Assembly (NCBI RefSeq): GCF_014295035.1
Contig: NZ_CP060404.1
Span: 3,876,501-3,940,500 of the forward strand
Origin: Streptomyces buecherae
GTDB lineage: Bacteria > Actinomycetota > Actinomycetes > Streptomycetales > Streptomycetaceae
Length of the DNA: 64,000 nt
Direction: 5' to 3'
Shown: positions 54,886-63,230 of the stretch, in pieces
Layout of the letters: each line of letters opens with the position of its first letter
Numbering within the stretch: position 1 is the first letter of the stretch
Translations under genes and position numbers: made by a program
The notes under the pieces: model-generated
Database searches by the model: none
Told to the model about the DNA's origin: nothing
The model's input: the letters and a program-made list of their open reading frames with translations, nothing else

Positions 54886-55812
54886 GTGCGTGATATGGCG
54901 GACGATATGAACCTGTCCCGGCGGCTGCTGGAGCAGTTCCTGGTGGTAGCCCAGGAGAAGCACTTCGGCCGCGCCGCCGAGCGGCTCGGCATGCGCCAGC
55001 CGCCGCTGAGCCAGTCGATCCAGCGCCTGGAACGGGTGGTGGGCGCCCGCCTGTTGGACCGCGGCCCGCACGGTGTGCGGCTGACCCCGGCCGGGGAGTC
55101 CTTCGCCGCCGACGCCCGGCGGATGCTCGATCTGCAGAGTGCCGCGGTCGCCCGGGCGAGGCGGATCTCCACCGGCCTGGAGGGCGACGTCCGGATCGGC
55201 TATGTGAGTCTGATGAGCCAGCTCTACCTGCCCACCATGCTTCGGACGGCGGCCGAGCGTCTGCCCGGACTGCGTGTGCACCTCCAGCACGGTTCGTCGG
55301 CGGGCGTCGCCGACCGGGTCCGCACCGGCACCCTCGACCTCGGCTTCCTCCGCGATCCGCGCCGGCTCGCCGACGACCTCGTCAGCCGGGTCATCGCCAC
55401 CGAGCCCATCGCCGCCGCCGTCCCCCGCGACCACCGCCTCGCCCACGCCGTCGACGGGATCGCGCTGGCGGAACTGGCCCGGGAGGGCTTCGTGCTGCCC
55501 GACCCGGGCGCCCTCCCCGTCCTCGCCGAACAGGTCCAACTCGCCTGTCGGCAGGCCGGGTTCGCTCCGCGCGAGGTGGCCACCGCCGACGACCTCACCG
55601 GCCTGTTCAGCTATGTCGCCGCCGGCCTGTGCGTCAGCCTGGCCCCGGCGGGGCTGCGGCACCTGACCGGCACCGGCGTCACCCTCCTCCCCCTGCGAGG
55701 CGGGACCGGCCACCTGGACACCGCCGTCTACGCCATCCACCGCTCCGACGCCGACCCGGCGGTGACCCGCCTCCTCGAACTGATCACCGCGCTGCGCCCG
55801 CAGAGCCCCTGA
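54886..55812 (+). CDS. LysR-family transcriptional regulator
   Basis: 308 residues. N-terminal winged helix (LLEQFLVVAQEKHFGRAAERLGMRQPPLSQSIQRLERVVGARLL) of the CbbR/BenM-like group with the linker helix, then a periplasmic-binding-like effector domain beginning GDVRIGYVSLMSQLYLPTML. GTG 54886 is used; ATG 54895 and 54907 are alternatives. Very likely controls the divergent dehydrogenase operon; the shared 203-base region includes an AT-rich patch (AATATATGATG) just before the start. Confidence 0.92.
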   Translation: MRDMADDMNLSRRLLEQFLVVAQEKHFGRAAERLGMRQPPLSQSIQRLERVVGARLLDRGPHGVRLTPAGESFAADARRMLDLQSAAVARARRISTGLEGDVRIGYVSLMSQLYLPTMLRTAAERLPGLRVHLQHGSSAGVADRVRTGTLDLGFLRDPRRLADDLVSRVIATEPIAAAVPRDHRLAHAVDGIALAELAREGFVLPDPGALPVLAEQVQLACRQAGFAPREVATADDLTGLFSYVAAGLCVSLAPAGLRHLTGTGVTLLPLRGGTGHLDTAVYAIHRSDADPAVTRLLELITALRPQSP

Positions 55813-55910
55813 TCCCGGGAGTGGCGGATGGCCCATGGAGCGGCGCGTCAACGGCTACGCGGGGGTCGGCCGTCAGAGCTGAGTCGGCATCCGTCCGCCG
55901 AGTCGTCCCG

Positions 55911-56246
55911 TCAGATGACCTTCTTCTCCTCGGTGACCATCACGGCCACCGATTCCCTGTCGATGAAGCGTGCCTCGTCGGGGTTGACCAGCGTCCGGTA
56001 GTTCTCGGAGGCGAAGAAGGCGTCGTGGTCCTCCCAGCCCTCGAACCAGATCTCCGTCAGGCCGTCGTAGGCCCGGGGCGGGTAGTTCTCGGCGGGGACC
56101 GGGTGGGACACGGCGTATTTACGCACGTAGCGCTCCGCCTCCGGAATGGAGGTGAACAGCGGCGCGTGCCGGTCCCGGTGGTGCTCGACGAAACGCTCGT
56201 ACGACATTCCCTCGATACGGTTGATCATGAAGATGAGCTTCAGCAT
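55911..56246 (-). CDS. EthD-domain protein
   Basis: 111 residues forming one dimeric alpha/beta barrel: MLKLIFMINRIEGMSYERFVEHHRDRHAP is the EthD start, YDGLTEIWFEGWEDHDAFFAS the middle, and FIDRESVAVMVTEE the end. EthD proteins assist degradation of ethers or act in polyketide-type steps; exact role unknown. Convergent with LysR; may belong to the same catabolic theme. Confidence 0.87.
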   Translation of the reverse strand: MLKLIFMINRIEGMSYERFVEHHRDRHAPLFTSIPEAERYVRKYAVSHPVPAENYPPRAYDGLTEIWFEGWEDHDAFFASENYRTLVNPDEARFIDRESVAVMVTEEKKVI

Positions 56247-56431
56247 GGCGTCAACCTAAAAGCTCACACCGGCGTCAGGGGCAAGTGAGTCAGCAGCAGG
56301 TGAGGAGCGGCTGGCAGCGGAGACACGGGAGTGCGCGAGGCACGGCCAGCACGGAAGCGAACCGGGTCAGTGACCCGGGGCTTCGTCGTCGGCCCGCCGG
56401 GTGGGAACCGGCGGGCCCTACCGCGGTGGCG

Positions 56432-57199
56432 TCACCGAGAGGCCCACCAGGTCGAGGGCGCCGCGGCGGTGTAGCCCAGCGACTCGTACAGCGGCCTGCC
56501 CAGCTTCGAAGCGGTGAGCGTGACCGGCAGGTGCGCCAGGTGGGCGAGGGCGCCGAGCATGACGGCCCGCCCCACGCCACGCGACCGGAAAGCCGGCGAC
56601 GTGCCGATCCAGTAATGACTGCCGACGCCGTCGTCCACGACGCTGACGCCGGCTCCCGCGGGCTCGCCCTCGCACGTGGCGACGAACACGACCACGCCCG
56701 GTTGCTCGACCAGCGACGTCGGGAACAGCTCGCCGGGGCGGTAGGGCTCGAATCCGGTCAGTTCGAAGCCCTCGATCACGATCCGCTCCGCCGCCTGGAG
56801 GTCCTCGGGCCGGCGCGCCCGGACCACCTCCAGCGCCGGTTGACCGACGGGCCCGGGCGGGCGCAGCATGACCGGCATCTGCCAGCCGCGCATGCCCAGG
56901 TGGCTCAGGTCGGTCGAGCTGAACGGGTCCTCGGCGTTCACCGGGCCTGCGGCTCGGCGTACCAGTTCGCCCAACTCGGCCAGTTCGCGCGGGTCGAGTG
57001 CCGGCTCCTGGATCAGGACGCGCAGGCCGGCGCGGGCGTCGCCGTCGACCGCGACGAATCCGGGGCGCCGGATGATCTCGTGCCCCCGGGCTCGGCCGGT
57101 CGCGGTCCAAAAGGCGGCGGAGTTACGGGCCTGACGCGTCGGCGCCTCGGCCAGGGCTACGGACGGGGGTCGGTCGGTCGACGCGGGTTGGGTGGTCAT
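56432..57199 (-). CDS. GNAT-family N-acetyltransferase
   Basis: 255 residues from ATG 57199 (MTTQPASTDRPPSVAL). The C-terminal half is a standard GNAT domain: VVVFVATCEGEPAGAGVSVVDDG, WIGTSPAFRSRGVGRAVMLGAL with the Q/RxxGxG/A acetyl-CoA loop, and LGRPLYESLGYTAA. The N-terminal half is a separate, less conserved acetyltransferase-like domain. Substrate unknown. Confidence 0.88.
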   Translation of the reverse strand: MTTQPASTDRPPSVALAEAPTRQARNSAAFWTATGRARGHEIIRRPGFVAVDGDARAGLRVLIQEPALDPRELAELGELVRRAAGPVNAEDPFSSTDLSHLGMRGWQMPVMLRPPGPVGQPALEVVRARRPEDLQAAERIVIEGFELTGFEPYRPGELFPTSLVEQPGVVVFVATCEGEPAGAGVSVVDDGVGSHYWIGTSPAFRSRGVGRAVMLGALAHLAHLPVTLTASKLGRPLYESLGYTAAAPSTWWASR

Positions 57200-57276
57200 C
57201 GCGCCTACGGTAATGCTCGACCGCACTGCCGCAGGCATCAATTTCGTGCGCGCTGGCTACACCGCCGGCGCCGAAC

Positions 57277-58131
57277 TCATCCCGCCCACGTCCCGCGAGC
57301 CGCCACGCGGTGGGCCCACGGCTTCAGGTCGGCGGGGGCGTGGCCCAGGACTCGGCGGACGTCGTCGGTGACCTTGGCGGTGTGGCCCGCGCGGTGGAGG
57401 GTGAACATGGCGTTCAGGGCGTCGGCGGCGGGCTCGGGCCAGCCCTCGGCGAGGAGTTCGGCGCGGTAGGCGGCGGGGGTGATCTCCTCGTAGCGGATGG
57501 GGCGGCCGGCGGCCTCGGCGATCGTTTGGGTGGCCTCGGCGAAGGTGAGGGCGCGGGGGCCGGTCAGTTCGTAGGTGCGGCCCGCGTGGCCGTCCTCGGT
57601 GAGGACCTTCGCGGCGACCGCCGCCACGTCGTCGGCGTCGATGAACGGTTCGGGCGTCTCCCCGATCGGCAGGGCCAGGCGGCCCGCGCGGAGGGGGGCC
57701 AGCCACAGGTCCTCGTCGAAGTTCTGGAAGAAGTTGTTGGGGCGCAGCACGGTCCACTCGACGCCGGACTCCCGGACCGCCTGCTCACCGGCGGCCATGC
57801 CCCGGCCGAAGTCGTCGCCCGCCTTCTCCATGCCGTGGCCGGAGAGGGCCACGAAGCGGCGTACGCCGGACGCCGTCGCCTGGCGGACGAACTCGCCGAT
57901 GGGGGACGGGTCCTCGGGGGCGACGAGGTAGACGGCGCCGGCGCCGGCGAGCGCGGGCTCCCAGGTGTCGGGCTTGGTCCAGTCGAAGGTGACCTCGCCG
58001 GACCGGGAGGCGGCTCGGACCGGGGCGGTTCCGGCCTCGCGCAGCCGGGCGACGAGGCGGCGGCCGGTCTTGCCGGTGGCGCCGAGGACGAGGATGGCGG
58101 AGGGGGCGCCGTGGGTGCGCTGCGTTGTCAT
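57277..58131 (-). CDS. NmrA-like NAD(P)H-binding oxidoreductase
   Basis: 284 residues from ATG 58131 (MTTQRTHGAPSAILVLGATGKTG). GxxGxxG is LVLGATGKTGRRL; second strand VRAASRSGEV; then FVALSGHGMEKAG and VLRPNNFFQNFDEDL typical of NmrA/QOR2-type quinone oxidoreductases; FIDADDVAAVAAKVL completes the fold. Divergent from an AraC-type regulator 103 bases away, which probably regulates it. Confidence 0.9.
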   Translation of the reverse strand: MTTQRTHGAPSAILVLGATGKTGRRLVARLREAGTAPVRAASRSGEVTFDWTKPDTWEPALAGAGAVYLVAPEDPSPIGEFVRQATASGVRRFVALSGHGMEKAGDDFGRGMAAGEQAVRESGVEWTVLRPNNFFQNFDEDLWLAPLRAGRLALPIGETPEPFIDADDVAAVAAKVLTEDGHAGRTYELTGPRALTFAEATQTIAEAAGRPIRYEEITPAAYRAELLAEGWPEPAADALNAMFTLHRAGHTAKVTDDVRRVLGHAPADLKPWAHRVAARGTWAG

Positions 58132-58234
58132 GGGAGAAGTCCATCGCGCGGCCGGCGGCCGAACCATGGGCGTCCGTCCGTCGTCCATAGGCGATCGTCC
58201 GGGGCGCTACCCGGACCTGCTTATCGTTGACGTC

Positions 58235-59254
58235 ATGGACGTGTTCGACGAGCTGCTGCGGGGCGTGCGGGGCAAGGGTGCGGTGTTCGGGCGTTCGGTG
58301 TTGTGGCCGCCGTGGTCGCTGCGGTTCACCGACGGCGCGTACCTGACCCTGTGCATCCCGATGCGCGGCGCGGGATGGATCGTGCCGGAGACCGGCGATG
58401 CGCGGCACGTGGCGCTCGGCGAGGCCGCGATCGTCCGGGGGCCCGCGCCGTTCTCCTTCACCGACGACCCGGCGAACGTCACGGCGACGGCCGTCACGCC
58501 TCCGGCGGACGCCACGACGGCGGACGCCACGGCGGCGCGGGACGCCACGGCGGCGGCGGGCGCGTCGGGTGTGCGGGAGGTGCACTGGGGCGAGGACGCG
58601 CCGGACGCGGTGGACCGGGGGCGGGAGTTCGACTGCGCCACCGTGCTGTTGGCCGCCGCCTACGACGTACGGGAGGAGCTTCCGCAGCGGCTGTTGCGGG
58701 CCCTGCCGCCGGTCCTGGTGGTCCCCGACGAGCAGGACTGCTCGCCGATGCGGGACTACCTGGAGGCGCAGATCGGCGGCGGCCGGCCGGGGCACCAGAT
58801 CGTGCTCGACCGGCTGCTGGACTGGCTGCTGGTGTGCACGCTGCGGGACTGGTTCGACCGTCCGGAGGCGGAGCCGCCCGGGTGGTACGGCGCCCTCGGC
58901 GACGCGGTGGCGGGCCCCGCCCTGCGCGCGATGCACGAGGACCCGGCGCACCCGTGGACGACGGCGGAGCTGGCGAGCCGGGCGGGGGTGTCGCGGACGA
59001 CGTTGGCGAAGCGGTTCACGGAGCTGGTCGGGAACGGGCCGGTGGCCTACCTCACCGAGTGGCGGATGACGCTCGCCGCCGACCTGCTGACCCGCCCGGA
59101 ACTGACGGTGGCGGCGGTGGCCCGCCGGGTCGGGTACGCGGACGCGTTCGGTTTCAGCGCGGCGTTCAAGCGGCTCCGGGGTGAGAGCCCGAGCGCGTAC
59201 CGGCGGGCAGCCGCCGCCACGCAGGCGGCGGAGCGGGTCGTTCCGGCGAGTTGA
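58235..59254 (+). CDS. AraC-family regulator, cupin-type sensor
   Basis: 339 residues from ATG 58235 (MDVFDELLRGVRGKGAVFG). N-terminal AraC_binding/cupin domain (LTLCIPMRGAGWIV, ALGEAAIVRGPAPFSFTD) of the DUF6597/cupin-6 type, interrupted at residues ~90-110 by an Ala/Thr/Asp-rich insert coded by short repeats. C-terminal double helix-turn-helix: HPWTTAELASRAGVSRTTLAKRF and ELTVAAVARRVGYADAFGFSAAFKRLRG. Divergent from the NmrA-like gene, its likely target. Confidence 0.92.
   Translation: MDVFDELLRGVRGKGAVFGRSVLWPPWSLRFTDGAYLTLCIPMRGAGWIVPETGDARHVALGEAAIVRGPAPFSFTDDPANVTATAVTPPADATTADATAARDATAAAGASGVREVHWGEDAPDAVDRGREFDCATVLLAAAYDVREELPQRLLRALPPVLVVPDEQDCSPMRDYLEAQIGGGRPGHQIVLDRLLDWLLVCTLRDWFDRPEAEPPGWYGALGDAVAGPALRAMHEDPAHPWTTAELASRAGVSRTTLAKRFTELVGNGPVAYLTEWRMTLAADLLTRPELTVAAVARRVGYADAFGFSAAFKRLRGESPSAYRRAAAATQAAERVVPAS
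58506..58560. repeat. Short in-frame repeats in the AraC sensor domain
   Basis: Degenerate copies of GGACGCCACGGCGG with 15- and 18-base spacing, coding for Ala-Asp-Ala-Thr. A likely slippage insertion in the cupin loop. Confidence 0.6.
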
Positions 59255-59347
59255 CGTGGCCGGTGGCGGAACCGAACAGCCGGGCGGTGTGGGCTGGTTG
59301 GCGCGATCGTGCCAGGCGGGGGCTCGGGGCCTGGCAGGGTGGGGATC

Positions 59348-59674
59348 ATGCGGTACTGCGAGCGCCACGAGATGCACAACTGCGCGGACTGCGCACCCCG
59401 AACACCCCGCGCGCCTCACGGCAGCGCGCCCACCAGCGACTGGGGCGGCTGGCCGGCGGCTGCGATCATCGTGCACGCCAGCGGCAAGGCCCACCTTCCC
59501 GGCTGCCCGCACATCGACCCGGTCGACATCCGGCCGCCCGTCTACGGCTGGGTGCCCGCCCCCTCCCCCGGCGCGTGGCGTCGCCTCGCGCCCTCCCACC
59601 CGCTCCGCGCCGTCCAGGGCAACACCGAGCGGACGGCTGTGAGCCGTTGCGAGAGTTGTGACGCGACGCGGTAG
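59348..59674 (+). CDS. Small Cys/His-rich protein, unknown function
   Basis: 108 residues from ATG 59348 (MRYCERHEMHNCADCAPRTP). CxxH...CxxC near the start (C-E-R-H, then C-A-D-C) and CESCD near the end could bind zinc. A middle segment AAAIIVHASGKAHLPGCPHIDP contains further Cys and His. No family recognised; likely soluble. Third-position bias and the cysteine spacing support coding. Follows the AraC gene on the same strand after 93 bases. Confidence 0.72.
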   Translation: MRYCERHEMHNCADCAPRTPRAPHGSAPTSDWGGWPAAAIIVHASGKAHLPGCPHIDPVDIRPPVYGWVPAPSPGAWRRLAPSHPLRAVQGNTERTAVSRCESCDATR

Positions 59675-59763
59675 GGGGTGCGCGGGCGGCGCCCCGTCGT
59701 CAGGGTCTCGCCGTGGCCGCGCGCACGCCACGGCGCTCACCAGGACAGCCCGAAGTTCGGCGC

Positions 59764-60648
59764 TCACTCCTCCGGGGAGGAGGCGGCGGCCTGGTCGGCC
59801 CGGCCGCCGGCGCCCAGGGGGCCCGTGGACCGCCAGGGCTCGGTTGCCTGGAGGCGGGACAGTTCGCGGCGGGAGAGGCGGAGGACGAGCGGGGGCATGG
59901 CGGCGCGTACCGGCTGGGTGAGGCGGAGCCAACCGGGCACGTAGACGGCCGTGCGGCGGCGTTCCACGGAGCGGATCAGGCGGGCCGCCGCCGGCTGGGG
60001 TGGTCCGCTCCGGCGGGCCGGCGAGGGCATGCGGCCCCGCAGTTCGCGCAGGAGGGCGTACTCGTCGAGGTCGCGGATCATGTCGGTGGCGATCCAGTTG
60101 AGGTAGGCGATGCCCACGCTGACCCCCTCGTGCGCCACCTCGGCGCGCAGCGCGTGCGCGAAGGCTTCGACGCCCGACTTGGCCGCGCAGTAGGCGCTCA
60201 GCAGGGGCGCCGCGCCGATGGACGCCAGGGACGCCACCTGGAGGTAGTGGCCCGCCGTGGTGAACAGGTCGGGCAGGAAGGCCCGGGCGGTCTGGGCGCT
60301 GCCGACGAGGTTGACGTCGATGACGCGGTGCCACGACCGGGGGTCGGATGTGGCGAACGGGCCGCCCTCGGCGATGCCCGCGTTCGCGATCACCACCGAG
60401 GCGGGCCCGAGCCGACGGCGTACCTCGCGGGCCGCCGCGTCGAGTGCCGCCTGGTCGGCCACGTCGACCGGCAGCGGCAGGGCGGTGGTGGGCAGGGCGT
60501 CGGCCACCGCGCGCAGCGCGGCCGGTTCGTGCCCCAGCAGCGCGATCCGGGCGCCCCGGGCGGCGGCCTCCCGGGCCAGGGCCGCGCCGATGCCGCGCGC
60601 CGCCCCGGTCACCACCACCGTGCGGTTGTCGAGCGGACTGCCGCCCAT
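59764..60648 (-). CDS. Short-chain dehydrogenase/reductase
   Basis: 294 residues from ATG 60648 (MGGSPLDNRTVVVTGAARGIG), with GGAG nine bases upstream; the GTG at 60654 is an alternative. Classical SDR: TGAARGIG cofactor site, VIANAGIAEGG (NNAG-type), active-site Ser in VASLASIGAAP, and YCAAK (YxxxK). The C-terminus carries a basic extension with TAVYVPGWLRLTQ and a membrane-proximal stretch as in SDRs of lipid modification. Last of an SRPBCC-FAD-SDR set on the minus strand. Confidence 0.93.
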   Translation of the reverse strand: MGGSPLDNRTVVVTGAARGIGAALAREAAARGARIALLGHEPAALRAVADALPTTALPLPVDVADQAALDAAAREVRRRLGPASVVIANAGIAEGGPFATSDPRSWHRVIDVNLVGSAQTARAFLPDLFTTAGHYLQVASLASIGAAPLLSAYCAAKSGVEAFAHALRAEVAHEGVSVGIAYLNWIATDMIRDLDEYALLRELRGRMPSPARRSGPPQPAAARLIRSVERRRTAVYVPGWLRLTQPVRAAMPPLVLRLSRRELSRLQATEPWRSTGPLGAGGRADQAAASSPEE

Positions 60649-60771
60649 GGCCACCTGCTCCTTCTGTGAGTGCTGTGGTTTCTCCTCGGGTGGGTGCTCG
60701 CGCGGCCGGTCGTGCGGGCGAGGTCGCGGCGTACGGTCAACTCCCTTGTCGAGTACGGGACTTCGGGGGGC

Positions 60772-62451
60772 TCAGGTCTTGCGGCCGGTGCGGTCCCGGG
60801 CCGTGAGGAGGCGTTGGGCGCGGGCCAGGCCGGGTGGGAGGTTTCGGCGGAGGGCGGCGCGGGCGGCGTTGGCGCCGGGGGCGCCGTGGACGCCGCCGCC
60901 CGGGTGGGCGCTGGCGGAGGCGAGGAACAGGCCCGGCACGGGGGTCTCGGGGCGACCGAGGCCCGGCACGGGGCGGAAGACCAACTGTTGGTGGAGGGCG
61001 GTCGTGCCGCCGTTGAGGGCGCCGCCCATCAGGTTGGCGTCGAGTTCCTGGAGGGTGGGCGGCGCCAGCACGCGACGGGCGCGGATCAGCGCGCGGAAGC
61101 CCGGCGCGAACCGCTCCACCTGCTGCTCGACCCGGTCCGCCATGCGGTTGCGCGCGTCGGGGTGCCAGTCGCCCGTGATGCCCTGGTCGCCGGCGTCCGC
61201 GGTGATGCGGTGGGGGACGTGGGTGTAGGCCCAGGCCGCCTCGGTGCCGTGGGGTGAGCGGGTGGGGTCGGACCGGGTCATCTGGCCGAACAGCAGGAAG
61301 GGGCGGTCGGGGACCTGGCGCATGGCGATCTGGGCGGCGAAGCGCGTCAGCTCGTCCACGCCGTCGGCCACGTGCACGGTCCCGGCCCGCGCCGCCTGTT
61401 CGGCCCGCCAGGGCACCGGGCCGTCCAGCGCCCAGTCCACCTTGAAGGTCGCGAAGTCCCACTGGAAGCGTCGCAGGTCGGAATGGAGTTGGTCGGGCAG
61501 GTGCTGCGGGGCGACGAGGTCGCCGTAGAGGGCGGGGGCGGACACGTCCGCGAGTACCGCCCTGCCGGCCTCGACGGTCTCGCCGCCCGCCGTCCGCACG
61601 CCCACCGCGCGCCCGTCCCGTACGACCACGGACTCGACACGCTGCCCGCAGCGGACCTGCCCGCCAAGGGACTCCAGGCGCCGGACCAGGGCCCGGGTCA
61701 GGGCGCCGGAGCCGCCGACGGGTACGGGAAAGCCGTAGGTCTGGCCGAGCATGGCCATCAGCCAGCCGAAGCCGCCGCTGCCGGCCGATTCCGGGGCGAG
61801 GTCGGCGTGCAGCGCGTTGCCGGCCAGCAGCAGCCTGCCGCCCTGCCCGGTGAACTCCTCCTCGCCCATCCGGCGCACCGGCAGCGCGAGTGTGCGCGCC
61901 AGGCGCAGCCCGCCGGCCCCGCGGAGCCGCAGGGCAAGCCGGGTGCCGGCCCGCACCGGCGGGAACGGGGTGAACAACGCGTCCAGCAGGTCGGGGCGGA
62001 TCCGGTCCCACGCGTCGTGCAGCCGCCGCCAGGCGTCCCCGTCGCCGGGCGCGAAGGCGTCGAGGGACGCGGCGGTGGTGTCGACGCGCCGGTCGAGCAC
62101 GACACACGAGCCGTCGCTGAGCGGGTGCGCCAGCACGTGCGGCGCGTGGCTCCAGCGCAGGCCGTGGTCCTGGAGCCGGAGCCCGGCCAGGACGGGGGAC
62201 GCGGCGGCCAGCGGGTAGAAGGAGCTGAACAGGTCGTTGGTGAAGTCCGGGTCGACGCCCTGGTCGTGGCGGACCGCGCCGCCGGGCTCGGGTTGTTCCT
62301 CAAGCACCTGGACGTTCCAGCCGGCGTCTGCCAGCAGGTTGGCGGCCACCAGGCCGTTGGGCCCGGCGCCGATGACCACGGCGTCCGTCGTCGTCCCCGG
62401 CGTCACTCGTGTCGTCCCTTCCGTCGCCGTCCCGTCGTGTTCCCCCGCCAT
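60772..62451 (-). CDS. FAD-dependent oxidoreductase, phytoene-desaturase-like
   Basis: 559 residues from ATG 62451, whose first base is the last base of the preceding stop (TGATG). Dinucleotide motif VVIGAGPNGLVAANLLADAGW then EEQPEPGGAVR (the phytoene-desaturase-type GG). Ends with the FAD C-terminal motif GLFLASASAHPGGGVHGAPGANAARAAL. Resembles NAD(P)/FAD amine-oxidase/carotenoid desaturase-type proteins of actinobacteria with unknown substrate. No carotenoid synthase is nearby. Confidence 0.93.
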   Translation of the reverse strand: MAGEHDGTATEGTTRVTPGTTTDAVVIGAGPNGLVAANLLADAGWNVQVLEEQPEPGGAVRHDQGVDPDFTNDLFSSFYPLAAASPVLAGLRLQDHGLRWSHAPHVLAHPLSDGSCVVLDRRVDTTAASLDAFAPGDGDAWRRLHDAWDRIRPDLLDALFTPFPPVRAGTRLALRLRGAGGLRLARTLALPVRRMGEEEFTGQGGRLLLAGNALHADLAPESAGSGGFGWLMAMLGQTYGFPVPVGGSGALTRALVRRLESLGGQVRCGQRVESVVVRDGRAVGVRTAGGETVEAGRAVLADVSAPALYGDLVAPQHLPDQLHSDLRRFQWDFATFKVDWALDGPVPWRAEQAARAGTVHVADGVDELTRFAAQIAMRQVPDRPFLLFGQMTRSDPTRSPHGTEAAWAYTHVPHRITADAGDQGITGDWHPDARNRMADRVEQQVERFAPGFRALIRARRVLAPPTLQELDANLMGGALNGGTTALHQQLVFRPVPGLGRPETPVPGLFLASASAHPGGGVHGAPGANAARAALRRNLPPGLARAQRLLTARDRTGRKT

Positions 62452-62954
62452 CACTCGCCCTGCGGGCCGGCGGCGGTGGCCGGTGTCGTGGTCGAAGCCC
62501 GGCCGTGCCGTCGCCGCTGGGCGTCGTCGGCCTCGCAGAGCCCGGCGAGCCGGCCGAGCATCGCGCGGTGGCGCAGGTGGATCAGCGGCTCGAACGCCGC
62601 GTTGTGCAGCCAGCCGCCCGCCCCCTGCAACGGGTGTTCGTCGACCAGGACGAGGCAGTGCTCGCCCCACGGCCGCAGCTCGATCGCGATGCGCGCGGTG
62701 CCCAGAGCGCCCGCGTGGGCCTCCAGCTCCAGCCGGCTGCCCTCATCGCAGAAGCGGACGGTCGTCCGGTTGGTCAGCGAGACGGGGCCGATCCGGACCT
62801 CGTAGCCGATGGCCGCGTCCGTCCGCGGCCAGTCGCCGTGGATCGGGCGTGAGGAGGAGGTCCCCACCACCCATTCCGCGTACCGGGAGCCGTCGGCGAG
62901 CACGGCCCACACGGCGCTCGGCGGGGCTTTGATCAGGCGATGGCGAACAGCCAA
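62451..62954 (-). CDS. SRPBCC family protein
   Basis: 167 residues (MAVRHRLIKAPPSAVWAVLADGSRYAEWVVG), the SRPBCC start of polyketide-cyclase-like proteins; strands GYEVRIGPVSLTNRTTVRF and ARIAIELRPWGEHCLVLVDEHP; long C-terminal helix LRHRAMLGRLAGLCEADDA. Translationally coupled to the FAD oxidoreductase (TGATG), so likely a ligand-binding partner or ancillary protein for it. Confidence 0.9.
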   Translation of the reverse strand: MAVRHRLIKAPPSAVWAVLADGSRYAEWVVGTSSSRPIHGDWPRTDAAIGYEVRIGPVSLTNRTTVRFCDEGSRLELEAHAGALGTARIAIELRPWGEHCLVLVDEHPLQGAGGWLHNAAFEPLIHLRHRAMLGRLAGLCEADDAQRRRHGRASTTTPATAAGPQGE

Positions 62955-63138
62955 GGCGCCTCCTCGGTTCGTGTGCCGTCGGGTGCGTCAGCGCTCCACG
63001 AGTGCCCCGGTTCGCCTCCGTCCAACCAGCCGGTTCGTCCCGCGCCCTTACGAGGGGGCCCGCTGCGCCCCCGTGCGCGGCGGCCGGGCCCGGGTCACGG
63101 GCACGGCGACCGGCCCGGATCACGGGCACGGAGGACGT

Positions 63139-63222
63139 CCCGGTGGGCTCCGGCGGGTTCCGGTGGGCGCGCCGGTGGGCGCGCCGGTGGGCGCCGCTGG
63201 GTCTTGTTGGGCGTCGCTGGCC
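63139..63222. repeat. Short tandem repeats upstream of SRPBCC operon
   Basis: Repeats of a CCGGTGGGCGCG-like 12-base unit, about five degenerate copies, between the AraC and SRPBCC genes. No gene supported. Confidence 0.65.
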
Positions 63223-63230
63223 CGGTGCGG

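Noticed and set aside
57785..60334. 849-codon open frame on the - strand
   Set aside because: Crosses the AraC and Cys-rich genes on the opposite strand and the 5' part of the NmrA gene out of frame; composition is Arg/Pro/Gly shadow sequence.
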